Origin: Staphylococcus epidermidis
GTDB taxonomy: Bacteria > Bacillota > Bacilli > Staphylococcales > Staphylococcaceae
Length of the DNA stretch: 64,000 nucleotides
Assembly (NCBI RefSeq): GCF_006742205.1
Contig: NZ_AP019721.1
Location: 1,240,001-1,304,000, forward strand
Direction of reading: 5' to 3'
Part shown: one piece after another, positions 31,482 through 40,651 of the stretch
Numbering within the stretch: the first letter of the stretch is position 1
Layout of the letters: each line of letters opens with the position of its first letter
Notes under the pieces: generated by a model
Told to the model about the DNA's origin: nothing
Databases searched by the model: none
The model's input: only the letters and a program-made list of their open reading frames with translations
Position numbers and translations under genes: made by a program

Positions 31482-32454
31482 GAAAATTTTATTTGAACAG
31501 ATTATCAATCATGCAATTAAGCAAGAAGCAAGTGACATACACTTTATACCATGTGAGGAACACACTATAATTAAGCTAAGAATTAAAGATGAGCTCACAA
31601 TATATGATAGACTTTCATTTCCAATTTATAAAAAATTACTTATATACATGAAGTTTCAATCTGGCTTAGATGTATCAACACAGCATAGAGCACAAAGTGG
31701 TAGATATAGTTATAAGATGAAGCATTTATATTATTTAAGAATCTCTACATTACCTTTATCATTAGGCAATGAAAGTTGTGTAATTCGTATAGTACCTCAA
31801 TACTTCCAAACTACACGAGAATCATATGAATTTAAAGATTTTAAACACTTTATGAAAAAGAAACAAGGTCTACTTTTGTTTAGTGGACCAACTGGCTCTG
31901 GCAAAAGTACTTTAATGTACCAAATGGTCCTTTATGCACATCAAAAATTGAATTTAAATGTAATATCAGTTGAAGATCCAGTTGAGCAAATACTTAATGG
32001 AATCACACAAATATCAGTCAATGAAAAGGCAGGTATAAATTATGAAAGCTCTTTCAAAGCCATTTTAAGGTGTGATCCAGATGTAATTTTAATTGGTGAA
32101 ATCAGAGATTCTACCGTAGCTAAATACGTGATTCAAGCCAGTTTAAGCGGGCATTTAGTTTTGTCGACAATGCACGCGAATGATTGCAAGGGAGCACTAT
32201 TACGATTATTAGAAATGGGTATTTCTGTCCAAGAGTTGTGCCAGGCAATCAATTTAATTTCTAATCAAAGATTAATCACTACTACTACAAATTATCGTCA
32301 ACTAGTATCGGAATTAATGTTTCAAAGCCAAATAAATTATTTTTTTGAACATAATCATTCTTTACCTAAAAATTTCACAAAATTAGCTACACATTTAAAC
32401 AAAATGTCTAAAGAAGGTGTTATATGTGAAGAAGTTGTCGATAAATACATTTAA
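31480..32454 (+). CDS. comGA: Competence traffic ATPase ComGA
   Basis: A PilB/GspE-type ATPase that powers assembly of the competence pseudopilus. Walker A SGPTGSGKST is at about residues 135-144, the Asp box and Walker B region reads CDPDVILIGEIRD, and a His box follows (LSTMHANDC). I chose TTG at 31480 (324 residues) because AGGAGGTGA is 5 bases upstream; GTG 31471 lies within that site. First gene of comGA-GB-GC-GD-GE-GF-GG-aroK. In S. aureus comG needs SigH/ComK; no matching promoter is obvious here. Confidence 0.93.
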   Translation: MKILFEQIINHAIKQEASDIHFIPCEEHTIIKLRIKDELTIYDRLSFPIYKKLLIYMKFQSGLDVSTQHRAQSGRYSYKMKHLYYLRISTLPLSLGNESCVIRIVPQYFQTTRESYEFKDFKHFMKKKQGLLLFSGPTGSGKSTLMYQMVLYAHQKLNLNVISVEDPVEQILNGITQISVNEKAGINYESSFKAILRCDPDVILIGEIRDSTVAKYVIQASLSGHLVLSTMHANDCKGALLRLLEMGISVQELCQAINLISNQRLITTTTNYRQLVSELMFQSQINYFFEHNHSLPKNFTKLATHLNKMSKEGVICEEVVDKYI

Positions 32455-33493
32455 ATATAAGAGGAATAAATATCTTACTGAAATACAATCAATAGACTTA
32501 CTACAGAGATTACAACAGCTTTTAAGTCACGGATTCACTTTATATCAAAGTTTTAAATTTTTAAACTCCTATTTTAAATATAAAGAGCGAACAATAAATA
32601 AAAAGATTATCCAACATCTACAAAACGGTGCTACATGTTATGATATTTTAAAAATAATAGGGTATCCAGAATTAGTTCTTCTTCAAATAAAATTTGCTGA
32701 AAACTACGGCAACATTGAGGAGGCTCTCGTTGATACTGTTCAATATATGAAAAGAAATCTGAAAGCTAAAAAACGACTCATCAAAACCTTACAATATCCT
32801 GTTGCATTAATTTCTATCTTCTTATTCATATTAACCATTTTAAATATAACTGTCATACCTCAATTTCAACAACTTTATGAGACTATGAATGTTAAATTAT
32901 CAACATTTCAAAATCTACTAACTCTTATTATTACCCGTCTTCCCAAACTAACTTTCATTTTTATCTTTATTAGTGGTATAGCATTTTTTATCACTTATAA
33001 ATTCTACTATTATCTACCAATTGAGAAAAAGTTAAAATCTATTTTAAAAATCCCAATGATTAATACGTATTATAAAATATATAGAACTTATCAACTTTCC
33101 AATCAACTTTCTTTATTTTACAGAAATGGTACAAGTCTTCAACAAATTGTCCGTATATATCGTAATGAGCAAGATAACGATTTTCTTAAATTTCTGGGTG
33201 ATTATCTTTTTAAAGAAGCTAATAAAGGGCTCCCGTTACCTGTTATATTAATGAATTTAAAATGTTTTCAAAATGATTTGATTAAATTCATAGAACAAGG
33301 AGAGAAAAATGGGAAATTAGATATAGAATTAAAGTTATACAGTCAAATGCTATTACAGCAATTTGAAGAAAAAGTGTTAAAACAAACAAAATTTATACAA
33401 CCTATCATCTTCTTTATCTTGGGAATTTTTATTGTATCTTTATACTTAGTCATTATGCTTCCTATGTTTGAACTTATGCAAACAATAAAATAA
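32426..33493 (+). CDS. comGB: Competence pseudopilus membrane protein ComGB
   Basis: A GspF/PilC-type polytopic platform protein. Two cytoplasmic helical repeats alternate with three membrane segments (about 124-146, 172-193, 325-347), the family pattern. The GTG at 32426 lies 6 bases after GAAGGTG; an upstream GTG at 32417 overlaps that site. It overlaps the end of comGA by about 29 bases, implying coupling. Confidence 0.9.
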   Translation: MKKLSINTFKYKRNKYLTEIQSIDLLQRLQQLLSHGFTLYQSFKFLNSYFKYKERTINKKIIQHLQNGATCYDILKIIGYPELVLLQIKFAENYGNIEEALVDTVQYMKRNLKAKKRLIKTLQYPVALISIFLFILTILNITVIPQFQQLYETMNVKLSTFQNLLTLIITRLPKLTFIFIFISGIAFFITYKFYYYLPIEKKLKSILKIPMINTYYKIYRTYQLSNQLSLFYRNGTSLQQIVRIYRNEQDNDFLKFLGDYLFKEANKGLPLPVILMNLKCFQNDLIKFIEQGEKNGKLDIELKLYSQMLLQQFEEKVLKQTKFIQPIIFFILGIFIVSLYLVIMLPMFELMQTIK

Positions 33494-33510
33494 TTTGAGG
33501 AGTGACATCA

Positions 33511-33828
33511 ATGAAAACATTGAAATTATTGAAAAAAACACGAGCATTTACCTTGATAGAAATGCTTTTAGTATTACTAATAATAAGTTTATTGTTAATA
33601 CTTATAATTCCAAATATTGCAAAACAAACATCTCATATTCAGTCAACTGGATGTGATGCTCAAGTTAAAATGGTAAACAGTCAAATAGAAGCCTACGCTT
33701 TAAAACATAATCGCAACCCTTCTAATATTGATGATTTGGTTTCAGATGGTTTTATAAAAGAAGGACAAAAAACATGTAAATCCGGTCAGACAATTAGTAT
33801 TGCAAATGGAGAAGCAGTTGCCAATTAA
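33511..33828 (+). CDS. comGC: Major competence pseudopilin ComGC
   Basis: The major pseudopilin, processed by ComC and exposed on the surface. The class III signal is short and basic, followed by RAFTLIEMLLVLLIISLLL; cleavage is expected before Phe in A-FTLIE with the family Glu at +5. Two Cys in the mature part (GCDAQ, KTCKSG) could form the disulfide known in ComGC. The ATG at 33511 has GAGGAGTG upstream; GTG 33502 is the alternative. Confidence 0.93.
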   Translation: MKTLKLLKKTRAFTLIEMLLVLLIISLLLILIIPNIAKQTSHIQSTGCDAQVKMVNSQIEAYALKHNRNPSNIDDLVSDGFIKEGQKTCKSGQTISIANGEAVAN

Positions 33829-34255
33829 AAACATTAAAGCATTTAGTTTAGTCGAGATGATTTTTACTTTATTTATTATCAGTTGCTTGTTGATAACAAC
33901 TTTATGGTCACGAAGCCTGTTCGACATTCAGCTAATTGATGAAGAATATGAAATTAAACAATTAATAACAAAATTTAATTACTATAAATCTAAAGCTATT
34001 AGCAACAACGAATCAATAACTTTATTATTTTTTAATAATTCAAATAGAGTACAAGTAATTGAAGAAAATGGAGATAAATATAGTTTTAAACTTAATAAAG
34101 GCAAAGTGATTAATATAGCTAAAATTCAAACATTAAATTTTGATAAAAATGGAAATATAAATCATTTTGGATCGCTCATTTTACAATATAATTCACATGC
34201 TTATAGATTAATCTTCCATATTGAAAAGGGGCGTTTGAGATTTGTCAAAATATAA
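33818..34255 (+). CDS. comGD: Minor competence pseudopilin ComGD
   Basis: A minor pseudopilin with signal NIKAFSLVEMIFTLFIISCLL: the prepilin peptidase site (A-FSLVE) followed by one membrane helix. The start is uncertain: TTG at 33818 has TGGAG 6 bases upstream, while ATG 33806 and TTG 33800 are in frame. All lie inside the end of comGC. It is AT-rich and poorly conserved, so the assignment rests on position and the signal. Confidence 0.82.
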   Translation: MPIKNIKAFSLVEMIFTLFIISCLLITTLWSRSLFDIQLIDEEYEIKQLITKFNYYKSKAISNNESITLLFFNNSNRVQVIEENGDKYSFKLNKGKVINIAKIQTLNFDKNGNINHFGSLILQYNSHAYRLIFHIEKGRLRFVKI

Positions 34256-34535
34256 ATTTAAAGGGTCTTTAATTATTGATGCATTGCTAGCCTTTTTTAT
34301 AGTTAGTACAATAACAATGATTTTAATACCTATGTTTTCAAACTTAAACAATCAGTATCTTATCAATTTAAATAATATAAAAATCAAGCAAATCATGATA
34401 ACTAGCCTTCAACACTATAAAAAGAAAGAACTTTATCAAGGGGTTGTAATAGAAAATTATGAAATACAATTATTCAATAATAAAATATGTGGGGAGGATA
34501 AAGCATTTAATACGCGAACATGTATTTCAATTTAA
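34242..34535 (+). CDS. comGE: Minor competence protein ComGE
   Basis: A 97-residue protein with an N-terminal membrane helix (about 8-30, GSLIIDALLAFFIVSTITMI). The G-SLIIDAL sequence resembles a degenerate type IV pilin signal, with Asp in place of Glu near +5. The TTG at 34242 follows AAAAGGGGCG and overlaps comGD by 14 bases. Named from its place in the operon. Confidence 0.75.
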   Translation: MSKYKFKGSLIIDALLAFFIVSTITMILIPMFSNLNNQYLINLNNIKIKQIMITSLQHYKKKELYQGVVIENYEIQLFNNKICGEDKAFNTRTCISI

Positions 34536-34950
34536 TATAAAAGCATTTACTTACATCGAAGCATTATTTGCTTTATTTGTGACTACTTTAATTCTCGCTT
34601 TATTACCTACTATACTTAAATTGACTTCGTTTTATCTTAATACTGCTCAAAATAACGAAGATATTCAATTTGAATTTTTTAGAAGAGATTTACTTAAAGA
34701 GAAAATGACGACTCAAAACAATTATGAGATAGAAAATGCATATACAATTAAACTTAAGAAAGATAAAGATGTTATTAGATATATTTATAAAAACCGTAAA
34801 ATTTACAAAAACATTAATCAAAAAGGTAATATTACATTGTTAAATCACGTCTTGTCTACTCGTATATTAAAAACGAACGATAATATAGTAAAATTATTAA
34901 TAACAACAGGAGAAACGAACGATGAACACAAAGAAATCCTGTTTATATAG
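34459..34950 (+). CDS. comGF: Minor competence pseudopilin ComGF
   Basis: The protein contains a pilin-type signal (KAFTYIEALFALFVTTLIL) followed by a polar domain. The start is unclear. ATG 34459 gives a long leader (about 29 residues before the cleavage site) with no good ribosome binding site; GTG 34489 gives about 19. A strong GGGGAGG at 34491-34497 is followed only by ATA, AAG, CAT, TTA and ATA in frame, with no standard start at useful spacing. It overlaps comGE and the next gene. Confidence 0.8.
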   Translation: MKYNYSIIKYVGRIKHLIREHVFQFNIKAFTYIEALFALFVTTLILALLPTILKLTSFYLNTAQNNEDIQFEFFRRDLLKEKMTTQNNYEIENAYTIKLKKDKDVIRYIYKNRKIYKNINQKGNITLLNHVLSTRILKTNDNIVKLLITTGETNDEHKEILFI

Positions 34951-35113
34951 CCGAAAAGCGTTCATTAGTTTATATTTAATAGTAATTTTTTCAATTTATT
35001 TATCAATTATATCTTTTTATATCTCTCAATATAGTTTAAAATTAAAGACAATACATAACTTAGATGTTTACTACAATAAAGTTATCGTTAATAAGTTAAA
35101 AGAGGTAGATTAA
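34922..35113 (+). CDS. comGG: Small membrane protein, probable ComGG
   Basis: A 63-residue protein with basic N-terminus and one hydrophobic helix (about 13-33). [13 protein letters not shown] mimics the pilin signal but lacks the Glu. It is much shorter than Bacillus ComGG (about 124 residues). The ATG at 34922 has AGGAGAAACG upstream and overlaps comGF by 29 bases. Position after comGF is the main argument. Confidence 0.6.
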   Translation: MNTKKSCLYSRKAFISLYLIVIFSIYLSIISFYISQYSLKLKTIHNLDVYYNKVIVNKLKEVD

Positions 35114-35114
35114 T

Positions 35115-35627
35115 TTGAAGAGTATTCAAGTGCCTATTATTTTAGTTGGTTTCATGGGAACTGGTAAAACTACTGTTGGAAAATATCTTTCAGATTTATA
35201 TAATTTAAGTTATGTGGATTTAGATAATTTTATTGAAGTAAATGAATGTAAATCTATACCTAATATATTTAATGATATCGGAGAAAAAGGATTTAGATCA
35301 TTGGAGACTAGATACCTAAAATCTTGTCTCAATACTTTCGATATTATTTCAACTGGAGGAGGTATTATAGAAGATACGAATTCATTAAAGCTCTTAAAAA
35401 ATCAAAAGCATGTAGTTTGGCTAGACTGTGACATTGAAATCATTTTCAAACGAGTTAAAAATGATTCACATAGACCCAATGCTAAAAGTAAAAATCTTAA
35501 CCAACTTGATGCCTTGTATTCTTCAAGACTTTCAAGATATAATGAAATCGCATTCATGAAAGTTGATAGTGCACAGAGTGTTTCTGAAATTTGCACTTTA
35601 ATTAAAACAAAATTATTAAGCGATTGA
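35115..35627 (+). CDS. aroK: Shikimate kinase
   Basis: Phosphorylates shikimate to shikimate-3-phosphate in aromatic amino acid synthesis. Walker [13 protein letters not shown] is at about residues 12-23, the shikimate-binding DLDNFIE at about 36-42, FRSLETRYL at about 60-68, and STGGGI at about 79-84. The start is TTG at 35115, one base after the comGG stop, with AGAGGTAG upstream. It is therefore transcribed as the tail of the comG operon unless an internal promoter exists. Confidence 0.93.
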   Translation: MKSIQVPIILVGFMGTGKTTVGKYLSDLYNLSYVDLDNFIEVNECKSIPNIFNDIGEKGFRSLETRYLKSCLNTFDIISTGGGIIEDTNSLKLLKNQKHVVWLDCDIEIIFKRVKNDSHRPNAKSKNLNQLDALYSSRLSRYNEIAFMKVDSAQSVSEICTLIKTKLLSD

Positions 35628-35639
35628 TCAGTATTAGAG

Positions 35640-35786
35640 AGAATAGAGATCAAAACTTGAATCATTATAAGTTAAACGTTTTTAGTCTATTACAATTTTG
35701 ACTCTCTATCGCCGAAGGTGCAAGTGAAATAACGAAACTCTCAGGCAAAAGGATAATACTGTAACGCATTCCTGAAATGTGTATTA
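35640..35786 (+). ncRNA. Glycine riboswitch (single clear aptamer) upstream of gcvT
   Basis: The gcvT-type aptamer core is clear: GCCGAAGG at 35711-35718 and CTCTCAGGCAAAAGGA at about 35738-35753. Only one core is present. In place of a 5' aptamer there is a long hairpin (AGAGATCAAAA at about 35646 with TTTTGACTCTCT ending 35706), and a small 3' hairpin (ACGCATT/AATGTGT) follows. Glycine binding should favour readthrough of the terminator at 35786. Confidence 0.92.
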
Positions 35787-35818
35787 AAACAGGGTAGCTT
35801 TATGCTATCCTGTTTTTT
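35786..35818 (+). terminator. Riboswitch-controlled terminator before gcvT
   Basis: AAAACAGGGTAGC pairs with GCTATCCTGTTTTTT. It is placed between the aptamer and the gcvT ribosome binding site, as expected for an expression platform. Confidence 0.88.
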
Positions 35819-35844
35819 AAAAATTATTAATTGGGGGTACACGT

Positions 35845-36936
35845 ATGACAACAGATTTGAAAAAAACACCTTTATATCAAAATTACGTTGATAGTGGTGC
35901 TAAAATTGTTGAGTTCGGAGGATGGGCAATGCCTGTTCAATTCTCAAGTATCAAAGAAGAACATAATGCAGTTAGATATAATGTTGGTCTTTTTGATGTA
36001 AGTCATATGGGAGAGATAGAAATTAGTGGTAAAGATGCAGAACAATTCATACAATACATCCTTTCTAATGATACAAATCTTCTAACAAATGATAAAGCAA
36101 TGTATAGTGCGTTATGTAATGATGAGGGGGGCATCATTGATGATTTAGTTACATATAAACTTAATGAAAACCACTACTTGCTTATTGTAAATGCAGCCAA
36201 TACCAATAAAGATTATCAATGGATTAAGAAACATAGCTCTAATTTTACTGTAGATGTGAGCAATACTTCAGACAAATACGGCCAATTAGCTATTCAAGGT
36301 CCTCATTCAAGAGCATTAATAAATGAATTAGTGGATATAGATGTAAGCCATATGGCAATGTTTGAATTCAAACAGAACGTACAAATCTTTGGTAAATCTA
36401 TTATTCTTTCGCAGTCTGGTTATACTGGAGAAGATGGCTTTGAAATTTACTGTAAGCAAGAAGATACTAAGGATATATGGGAGCAATTATTAGAATACGA
36501 TGTTACACCATGCGGTTTAGGTGCTCGTGATACGCTAAGACTTGAAGCAGGATTACCTTTACATGGTCAAGATTTATCTGAATCAATTACTCCTTATGAA
36601 GGAGGGATAGCCTTCGCTGCTAAACCGTTAATTGAAAATCATTTTATTGGCAAATCCGTACTCAAAGCTCAAAAAGAAAATGGTTCCGAGCGTAGAACAG
36701 TAGGTCTTGAACTATTAGGTAAAGGCATTGCTAGAACAGGTTATGACGTACTAGATGAAAATAGTAATGAAATTGGTTTCGTTACATCAGGAACACAATC
36801 CCCATCTTCTGGTAAATCTATAGCACTTGCAATAATAGATAGAGATGCATTTGAAATGGGCAAAAAAGTAATTGTGCAAATACGTAAGCGTCAAGTTGAG
36901 GCAAAAATAGTTAAAAAAAATCAAATTGAGAAATAA
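35845..36936 (+). CDS. gcvT: Aminomethyltransferase (glycine cleavage T protein)
   Basis: Transfers the methylene group from aminomethyl-lipoyl GcvH to tetrahydrofolate. The N-terminus [21 protein letters not shown] and DVSHMGEIE are typical; the [19 protein letters not shown] segment (about 229-247) is the folate-domain motif. The 363-residue length is normal. The ATG at 35845 follows TTGGGGGT. It heads gcvT-gcvPA-gcvPB under the glycine riboswitch; gcvH is not in the window. Confidence 0.97.
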   Translation: MTTDLKKTPLYQNYVDSGAKIVEFGGWAMPVQFSSIKEEHNAVRYNVGLFDVSHMGEIEISGKDAEQFIQYILSNDTNLLTNDKAMYSALCNDEGGIIDDLVTYKLNENHYLLIVNAANTNKDYQWIKKHSSNFTVDVSNTSDKYGQLAIQGPHSRALINELVDIDVSHMAMFEFKQNVQIFGKSIILSQSGYTGEDGFEIYCKQEDTKDIWEQLLEYDVTPCGLGARDTLRLEAGLPLHGQDLSESITPYEGGIAFAAKPLIENHFIGKSVLKAQKENGSERRTVGLELLGKGIARTGYDVLDENSNEIGFVTSGTQSPSSGKSIALAIIDRDAFEMGKKVIVQIRKRQVEAKIVKKNQIEK

Positions 36937-36955
36937 ATATAAAGGGGTGTAAATA

Positions 36956-38302
36956 TTGAGTCATCGTTATATACCATTAACAGAACAAGATAAAAATGAA
37001 ATGCTAAATAGTATTGGGGCAAAATCTATTTCCGAATTATTTGATGATATACCTACAGATATTTTATTAAAAAGAAATTTAAATATTGCCGAAAGCGAAG
37101 CGGAGACGATATTACTTAGAAGGTTAAATCGTCTCGCAGCTAAAAATACAACTAAAGAAACACATGCAACATTTCTAGGTGCGGGCGTTTATGATCATTA
37201 TACTCCAGCTGTTGTCGATGCAATGATTTCAAGATCTGAATTCTACACCGCATATACACCTTATCAACCTGAAATTTCTCAAGGTGAGTTACAAGCAATT
37301 TTTGAATTTCAAACACTCATTTGTGAATTAACAGATATGGATGTAGCAAATTCTTCTATGTATGATGGTATGACTAGTTTTGCTGAAGCATGTATATTGG
37401 CACTAAGTCATACGAAAAAAAATAAAATTGTAGTTTCAAGTGGACTACATTATCAAGCTTTACAAATTCTACACACATACGCCAAAACTCGTGATGAATT
37501 TGAAATAATTGAAGTTGATCTTAAAGGTACTATTACTGATTTAGAGAAATTAGAACAACTTATCGATGACAACACAGCAGCTGTCGCTGTCCAATATCCC
37601 AATTTTTATGGTTCTATTGAAGATTTAGAACAAATTAATAACTATATAAAGGATAAAAAAGCTTTATTTATCGTATATGCCAATCCACTTTCTTTAGGAT
37701 TACTAACACCCCCAGGTACATTCGGGGCAGACATAGTAGTGGGAGATACACAGCCTTTTGGTATTCCTACACAATTTGGGGGTCCGCATTGTGGATACTT
37801 TGCTACAACAAAGAAATTAATGAGAAAAGTACCTGGTCGATTAGTTGGGCAAACTCAAGATGACGAAGGTAATCGTGGATTTGTTCTCACGTTACAAGCT
37901 AGAGAACAACATATCCGCCGTGATAAAGCAACTTCTAATATTTGTTCAAATCAAGCTTTAAATGCACTTGCATCTTCAATAGCAATGTCAGCTTTAGGTA
38001 AACAAGGTATTTATGAAATTGCAGTTCAAAATCTTAAAAATGCCAATTATGCCAAAAATAAGTTTGAAGAACATGGTTTTGAGGTACTAAAAGCACAATC
38101 TTTTAATGAATTTGTAGTCAAATTTAATCAACCAATAAAAAATATTAATCTTAAATTAGCAGAATATGGATATATTGGTGGTTTTGACTTAGGTGAAGTA
38201 TCTGATGATTTTAAAAACCATATGTTAGTAGCAGTTACAGAGTTAAGATCTAAAGATGAAATCGATGATTTCGTTACGAAAGCAGGTGAGTTAAATGATT
38301 AG
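36956..38302 (+). CDS. gcvPA: Glycine dehydrogenase (decarboxylating) subunit 1
   Basis: The N-terminal half of the split P protein. It carries the fold-type I scaffold ([51 protein letters not shown]) but not the PLP lysine, which is in subunit 2. The start is TTG at 36956 after AAGGGGTG. It overlaps gcvPB by 8 bases, as expected for subunits made in equal amounts. Confidence 0.96.
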   Translation: MSHRYIPLTEQDKNEMLNSIGAKSISELFDDIPTDILLKRNLNIAESEAETILLRRLNRLAAKNTTKETHATFLGAGVYDHYTPAVVDAMISRSEFYTAYTPYQPEISQGELQAIFEFQTLICELTDMDVANSSMYDGMTSFAEACILALSHTKKNKIVVSSGLHYQALQILHTYAKTRDEFEIIEVDLKGTITDLEKLEQLIDDNTAAVAVQYPNFYGSIEDLEQINNYIKDKKALFIVYANPLSLGLLTPPGTFGADIVVGDTQPFGIPTQFGGPHCGYFATTKKLMRKVPGRLVGQTQDDEGNRGFVLTLQAREQHIRRDKATSNICSNQALNALASSIAMSALGKQGIYEIAVQNLKNANYAKNKFEEHGFEVLKAQSFNEFVVKFNQPIKNINLKLAEYGYIGGFDLGEVSDDFKNHMLVAVTELRSKDEIDDFVTKAGELND

Positions 38303-39803
38303 TAAATCAAGTCCTTTAATATTTGAAAGATCCAAAAAAGATAGATATGCGTATTCATTACCACAAAATGACATTGAGAATATCAGTATTGCTTCACTCT
38401 TAGATGATAAGTATATTCGTAAACATAAGGCTGAATTTCCCGAGGTTTCAGAATTAGATTTAGTTAGACATTATACCGAACTATCAAATAAAAATTTCGG
38501 GGTAGATACTGGATTTTACCCATTAGGTTCTTGTACGATGAAATATAATCCTAAAATCAATGAAAAGGTAGCGCGTATTTCTGGTTTTAGTGAATCTCAT
38601 CCTTTACAAGAAGAAGAACACGTTCAAGGTTCTCTTGAAATTATATATAGTTTACAAGAAGAATTGAAGGAAATTACTGGTATGGATGAAGTTACCCTAC
38701 AACCTGCTGCAGGTGCACATGGTGAGTGGACTGCTTTAATGATTTTCAAAGCTTATCATGAAAAAAATGGACAAAGCCATCGTGATGAAGTAATAGTGCC
38801 TGATTCAGCACATGGTACTAATCCTGCTTCTGCCTCATTTGCTGGATTTAAATCAGTAACTGTAAAATCTAATCAACGTGGGGAAGTTGACATAGAAGAT
38901 TTAAAAAGAGTAGTAAACGATAATACAGCTGCAATCATGTTAACTAATCCAAATACATTAGGTATATTTGAACAGGATATTATTGAAATAGGGAAAATCG
39001 TTCATGAAGCAGGAGGTTTATTATATTACGATGGAGCAAATTTAAATGCTATTTTAGATAAAGTACGTCCTGGTGATATGGGCTTTGATGCGGTACATCT
39101 TAATTTGCACAAAACATTCACTGGTCCTCATGGCGGTGGTGGACCAGGATCAGGACCAGTTGGAGTAGTAGAGAAATTAGCCAGTTATCTACCTAAGCCT
39201 ATGGTTATAAAAGATAACGATAGGTATAAATATGATAATGATATTCCAAATTCAATTGGACGAGTAAAACCGTTTTATGGAAATTTCGGCATTTATTTAA
39301 GAGCATATACTTATATCAGATCAATGGGAGCCAATGGTTTAAAAGAAGTATCTGAAGCTGCCGTTCTTAATGCGAATTATATAAAATCTCGCCTTAAAAA
39401 TCACTTTGAAATTCCGTTCAATCAATATTGTAAACATGAATTTGTATTAAGTGGAACTTTACAAAAACAATATGGTGTCAGAACATTAGATATGGCTAAG
39501 CGACTGTTAGATTTTGGTGTGCATCCACCTACAATATATTTTCCTCTCAATGTCGAAGAAGGAATGATGATTGAGCCAACAGAAACTGAATCTAAAGAAA
39601 CACTTGATTACTTTATTGATGCGATGATTCAAATCGCTGACGAAACAAAAAATGATCCAGATAAAGTTTTAGAAGCACCACATACGACTATAATTGATCG
39701 ATTAGATGAGACCACTGCAGCACGAAAACCAATTCTTAAATTTGAAGAACTTAAGGACGAAAAGTATAAAGAACACACAAATATTGATTCTGAAGATAAT
39801 TAA
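38295..39803 (+). CDS. gcvPB: Glycine dehydrogenase (decarboxylating) subunit 2
   Basis: The catalytic half of the P protein. The PLP lysine is in [20 protein letters not shown] (about residues 270-289), and [11 protein letters not shown] (about 77-87) is conserved in the family. Together with subunit 1 it decarboxylates glycine and passes the aminomethyl group to lipoyl-GcvH. The ATG at 38295 lies inside the end of gcvPA with GCAGGTGAG upstream. Confidence 0.97.
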   Translation: MISKSSPLIFERSKKDRYAYSLPQNDIENISIASLLDDKYIRKHKAEFPEVSELDLVRHYTELSNKNFGVDTGFYPLGSCTMKYNPKINEKVARISGFSESHPLQEEEHVQGSLEIIYSLQEELKEITGMDEVTLQPAAGAHGEWTALMIFKAYHEKNGQSHRDEVIVPDSAHGTNPASASFAGFKSVTVKSNQRGEVDIEDLKRVVNDNTAAIMLTNPNTLGIFEQDIIEIGKIVHEAGGLLYYDGANLNAILDKVRPGDMGFDAVHLNLHKTFTGPHGGGGPGSGPVGVVEKLASYLPKPMVIKDNDRYKYDNDIPNSIGRVKPFYGNFGIYLRAYTYIRSMGANGLKEVSEAAVLNANYIKSRLKNHFEIPFNQYCKHEFVLSGTLQKQYGVRTLDMAKRLLDFGVHPPTIYFPLNVEEGMMIEPTETESKETLDYFIDAMIQIADETKNDPDKVLEAPHTTIIDRLDETTAARKPILKFEELKDEKYKEHTNIDSEDN

Positions 39804-40044
39804 ATCGCTAATTAGAAATCTATATACTAGCTAAAACTTCTAAAAGTAACAATAATCAAAAGTTAACTTATACTAATCTTTTACTAAATAAAAAATATCT
39901 TTTTTAAAACATTTAAAAATAAGATTATATGTTAATACGTAGTGTTTTTACGATATTTCTGTGAAAGGTGCGCGAATCCAAAATACAGGCTGAAACGGTA
40001 ACTTTTGATGACGAGTCGTTCAATATGAAAGTTATATAAATAAA
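39804..40044. other. Non-coding stretch after gcvPB
   Basis: AT-rich, with no gene. No strong terminator for gcvPB is visible. TACAGGCTGAA near 39985 is the inverse of TTCAGCCTGTA near 40115, which ties it to the repeat that follows. Confidence 0.4.
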
Positions 40045-40165
40045 GAAAAAGCAGGGACATAATTACTGGCTTCTTTATTTACAATACTTCGTATTGTTGA
40101 CTCGCATTCTTAGGAGGTAGCTTCAGCCTGTAGTCTTCAGCTATCCTGTTCTCTCAAGAGTCTCG
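40045..40165. repeat. Interspersed repeat-like element with hairpin ACAATAC/GTATTGT
   Basis: A more GC-balanced block beginning GCAGGGACATAAT, with the hairpin ACAATACTTCGTATTGT near 40081-40097 and ending in GAGTCTCGCC. I recall similar blocks scattered in staphylococcal intergenic DNA, but copy number cannot be tested here. A partner GGGACATAAAG in inverse orientation lies at about 40527-40541, so the two flank the transposase relic. Confidence 0.5.
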
Positions 40166-40230
40166 CCAAAATATTTTTGTTGATATGTAATTTTACATTG
40201 AAATGTTTAAAAAATAATGAAGAATTTTAA

Positions 40231-40500
40231 ATGGAAATATTTTATAAAACCCAAATTAATAAAACTTTCAGAACAAAAAGCAAAAACCATCTACAGTCAA
40301 AGAAAATTTGGTCTGGAAGCTTTTTTGGATTTGTGAAGTCTATTTTGAGTTTCACTCGAATGTCCGTTCGAGAGATAAATAAAGCCAAAAGAGAACTAGA
40401 ATTTGTACTAATGGCACTTAATATAAGAAAAGTAACAGTTCAACGAGCTAAAAATAATCAAAAAAATTATAAAAAGACAATTTCTATATTTTTTCAATAG
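40231..40500 (+). pseudogene. IS1182-type transposase C-terminal remnant
   Basis: An 89-residue open frame whose middle reads FFGFVKSILSFTRMSVREIN then KAKRELEFVLMALNIRK. This matches the end of IS1182-family DDE transposases (as I recall, FG.VK.ILNFTRMSVRG..KAKRE.GFVLMA.N.RK). More than 400 residues of the catalytic part are missing, so it is dead. It ends in a hairpin, AAGACAATTTCTAT (40474-40487) with ATAGAAATTGTCTT (40497-40510), probably part of the element end. Confidence 0.7.
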
Positions 40501-40578
40501 AAATTGTCTTTATTAACTTATCTTGGAACTTTATGTCCCAGCTTCTTCTTTGAAAGGTTTATATATCATCATCTAAAA

Positions 40579-40623
40579 AAACTCTTTGAAAGCATCTATT
40601 AACATAATCCTTTCAAAGAGTTT
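40579..40623 (-). terminator. Terminator of the rhodanese gene
   Basis: AAACTCTTTGAAAG and CTTTCAAAGAGTTT are perfect 14-bp arms. On the minus strand the stem is followed by a T run. Confidence 0.85.
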
Positions 40624-40651
40624 AATAACTTAAAGACATCATTTCGTAAAA

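Noticed and set aside
35640-35710. Possible second glycine aptamer 5' of the clear one
   Set aside because: The conserved GCCGAAGG and CAGGCAAAAGG core is absent there; only a simple hairpin is seen.
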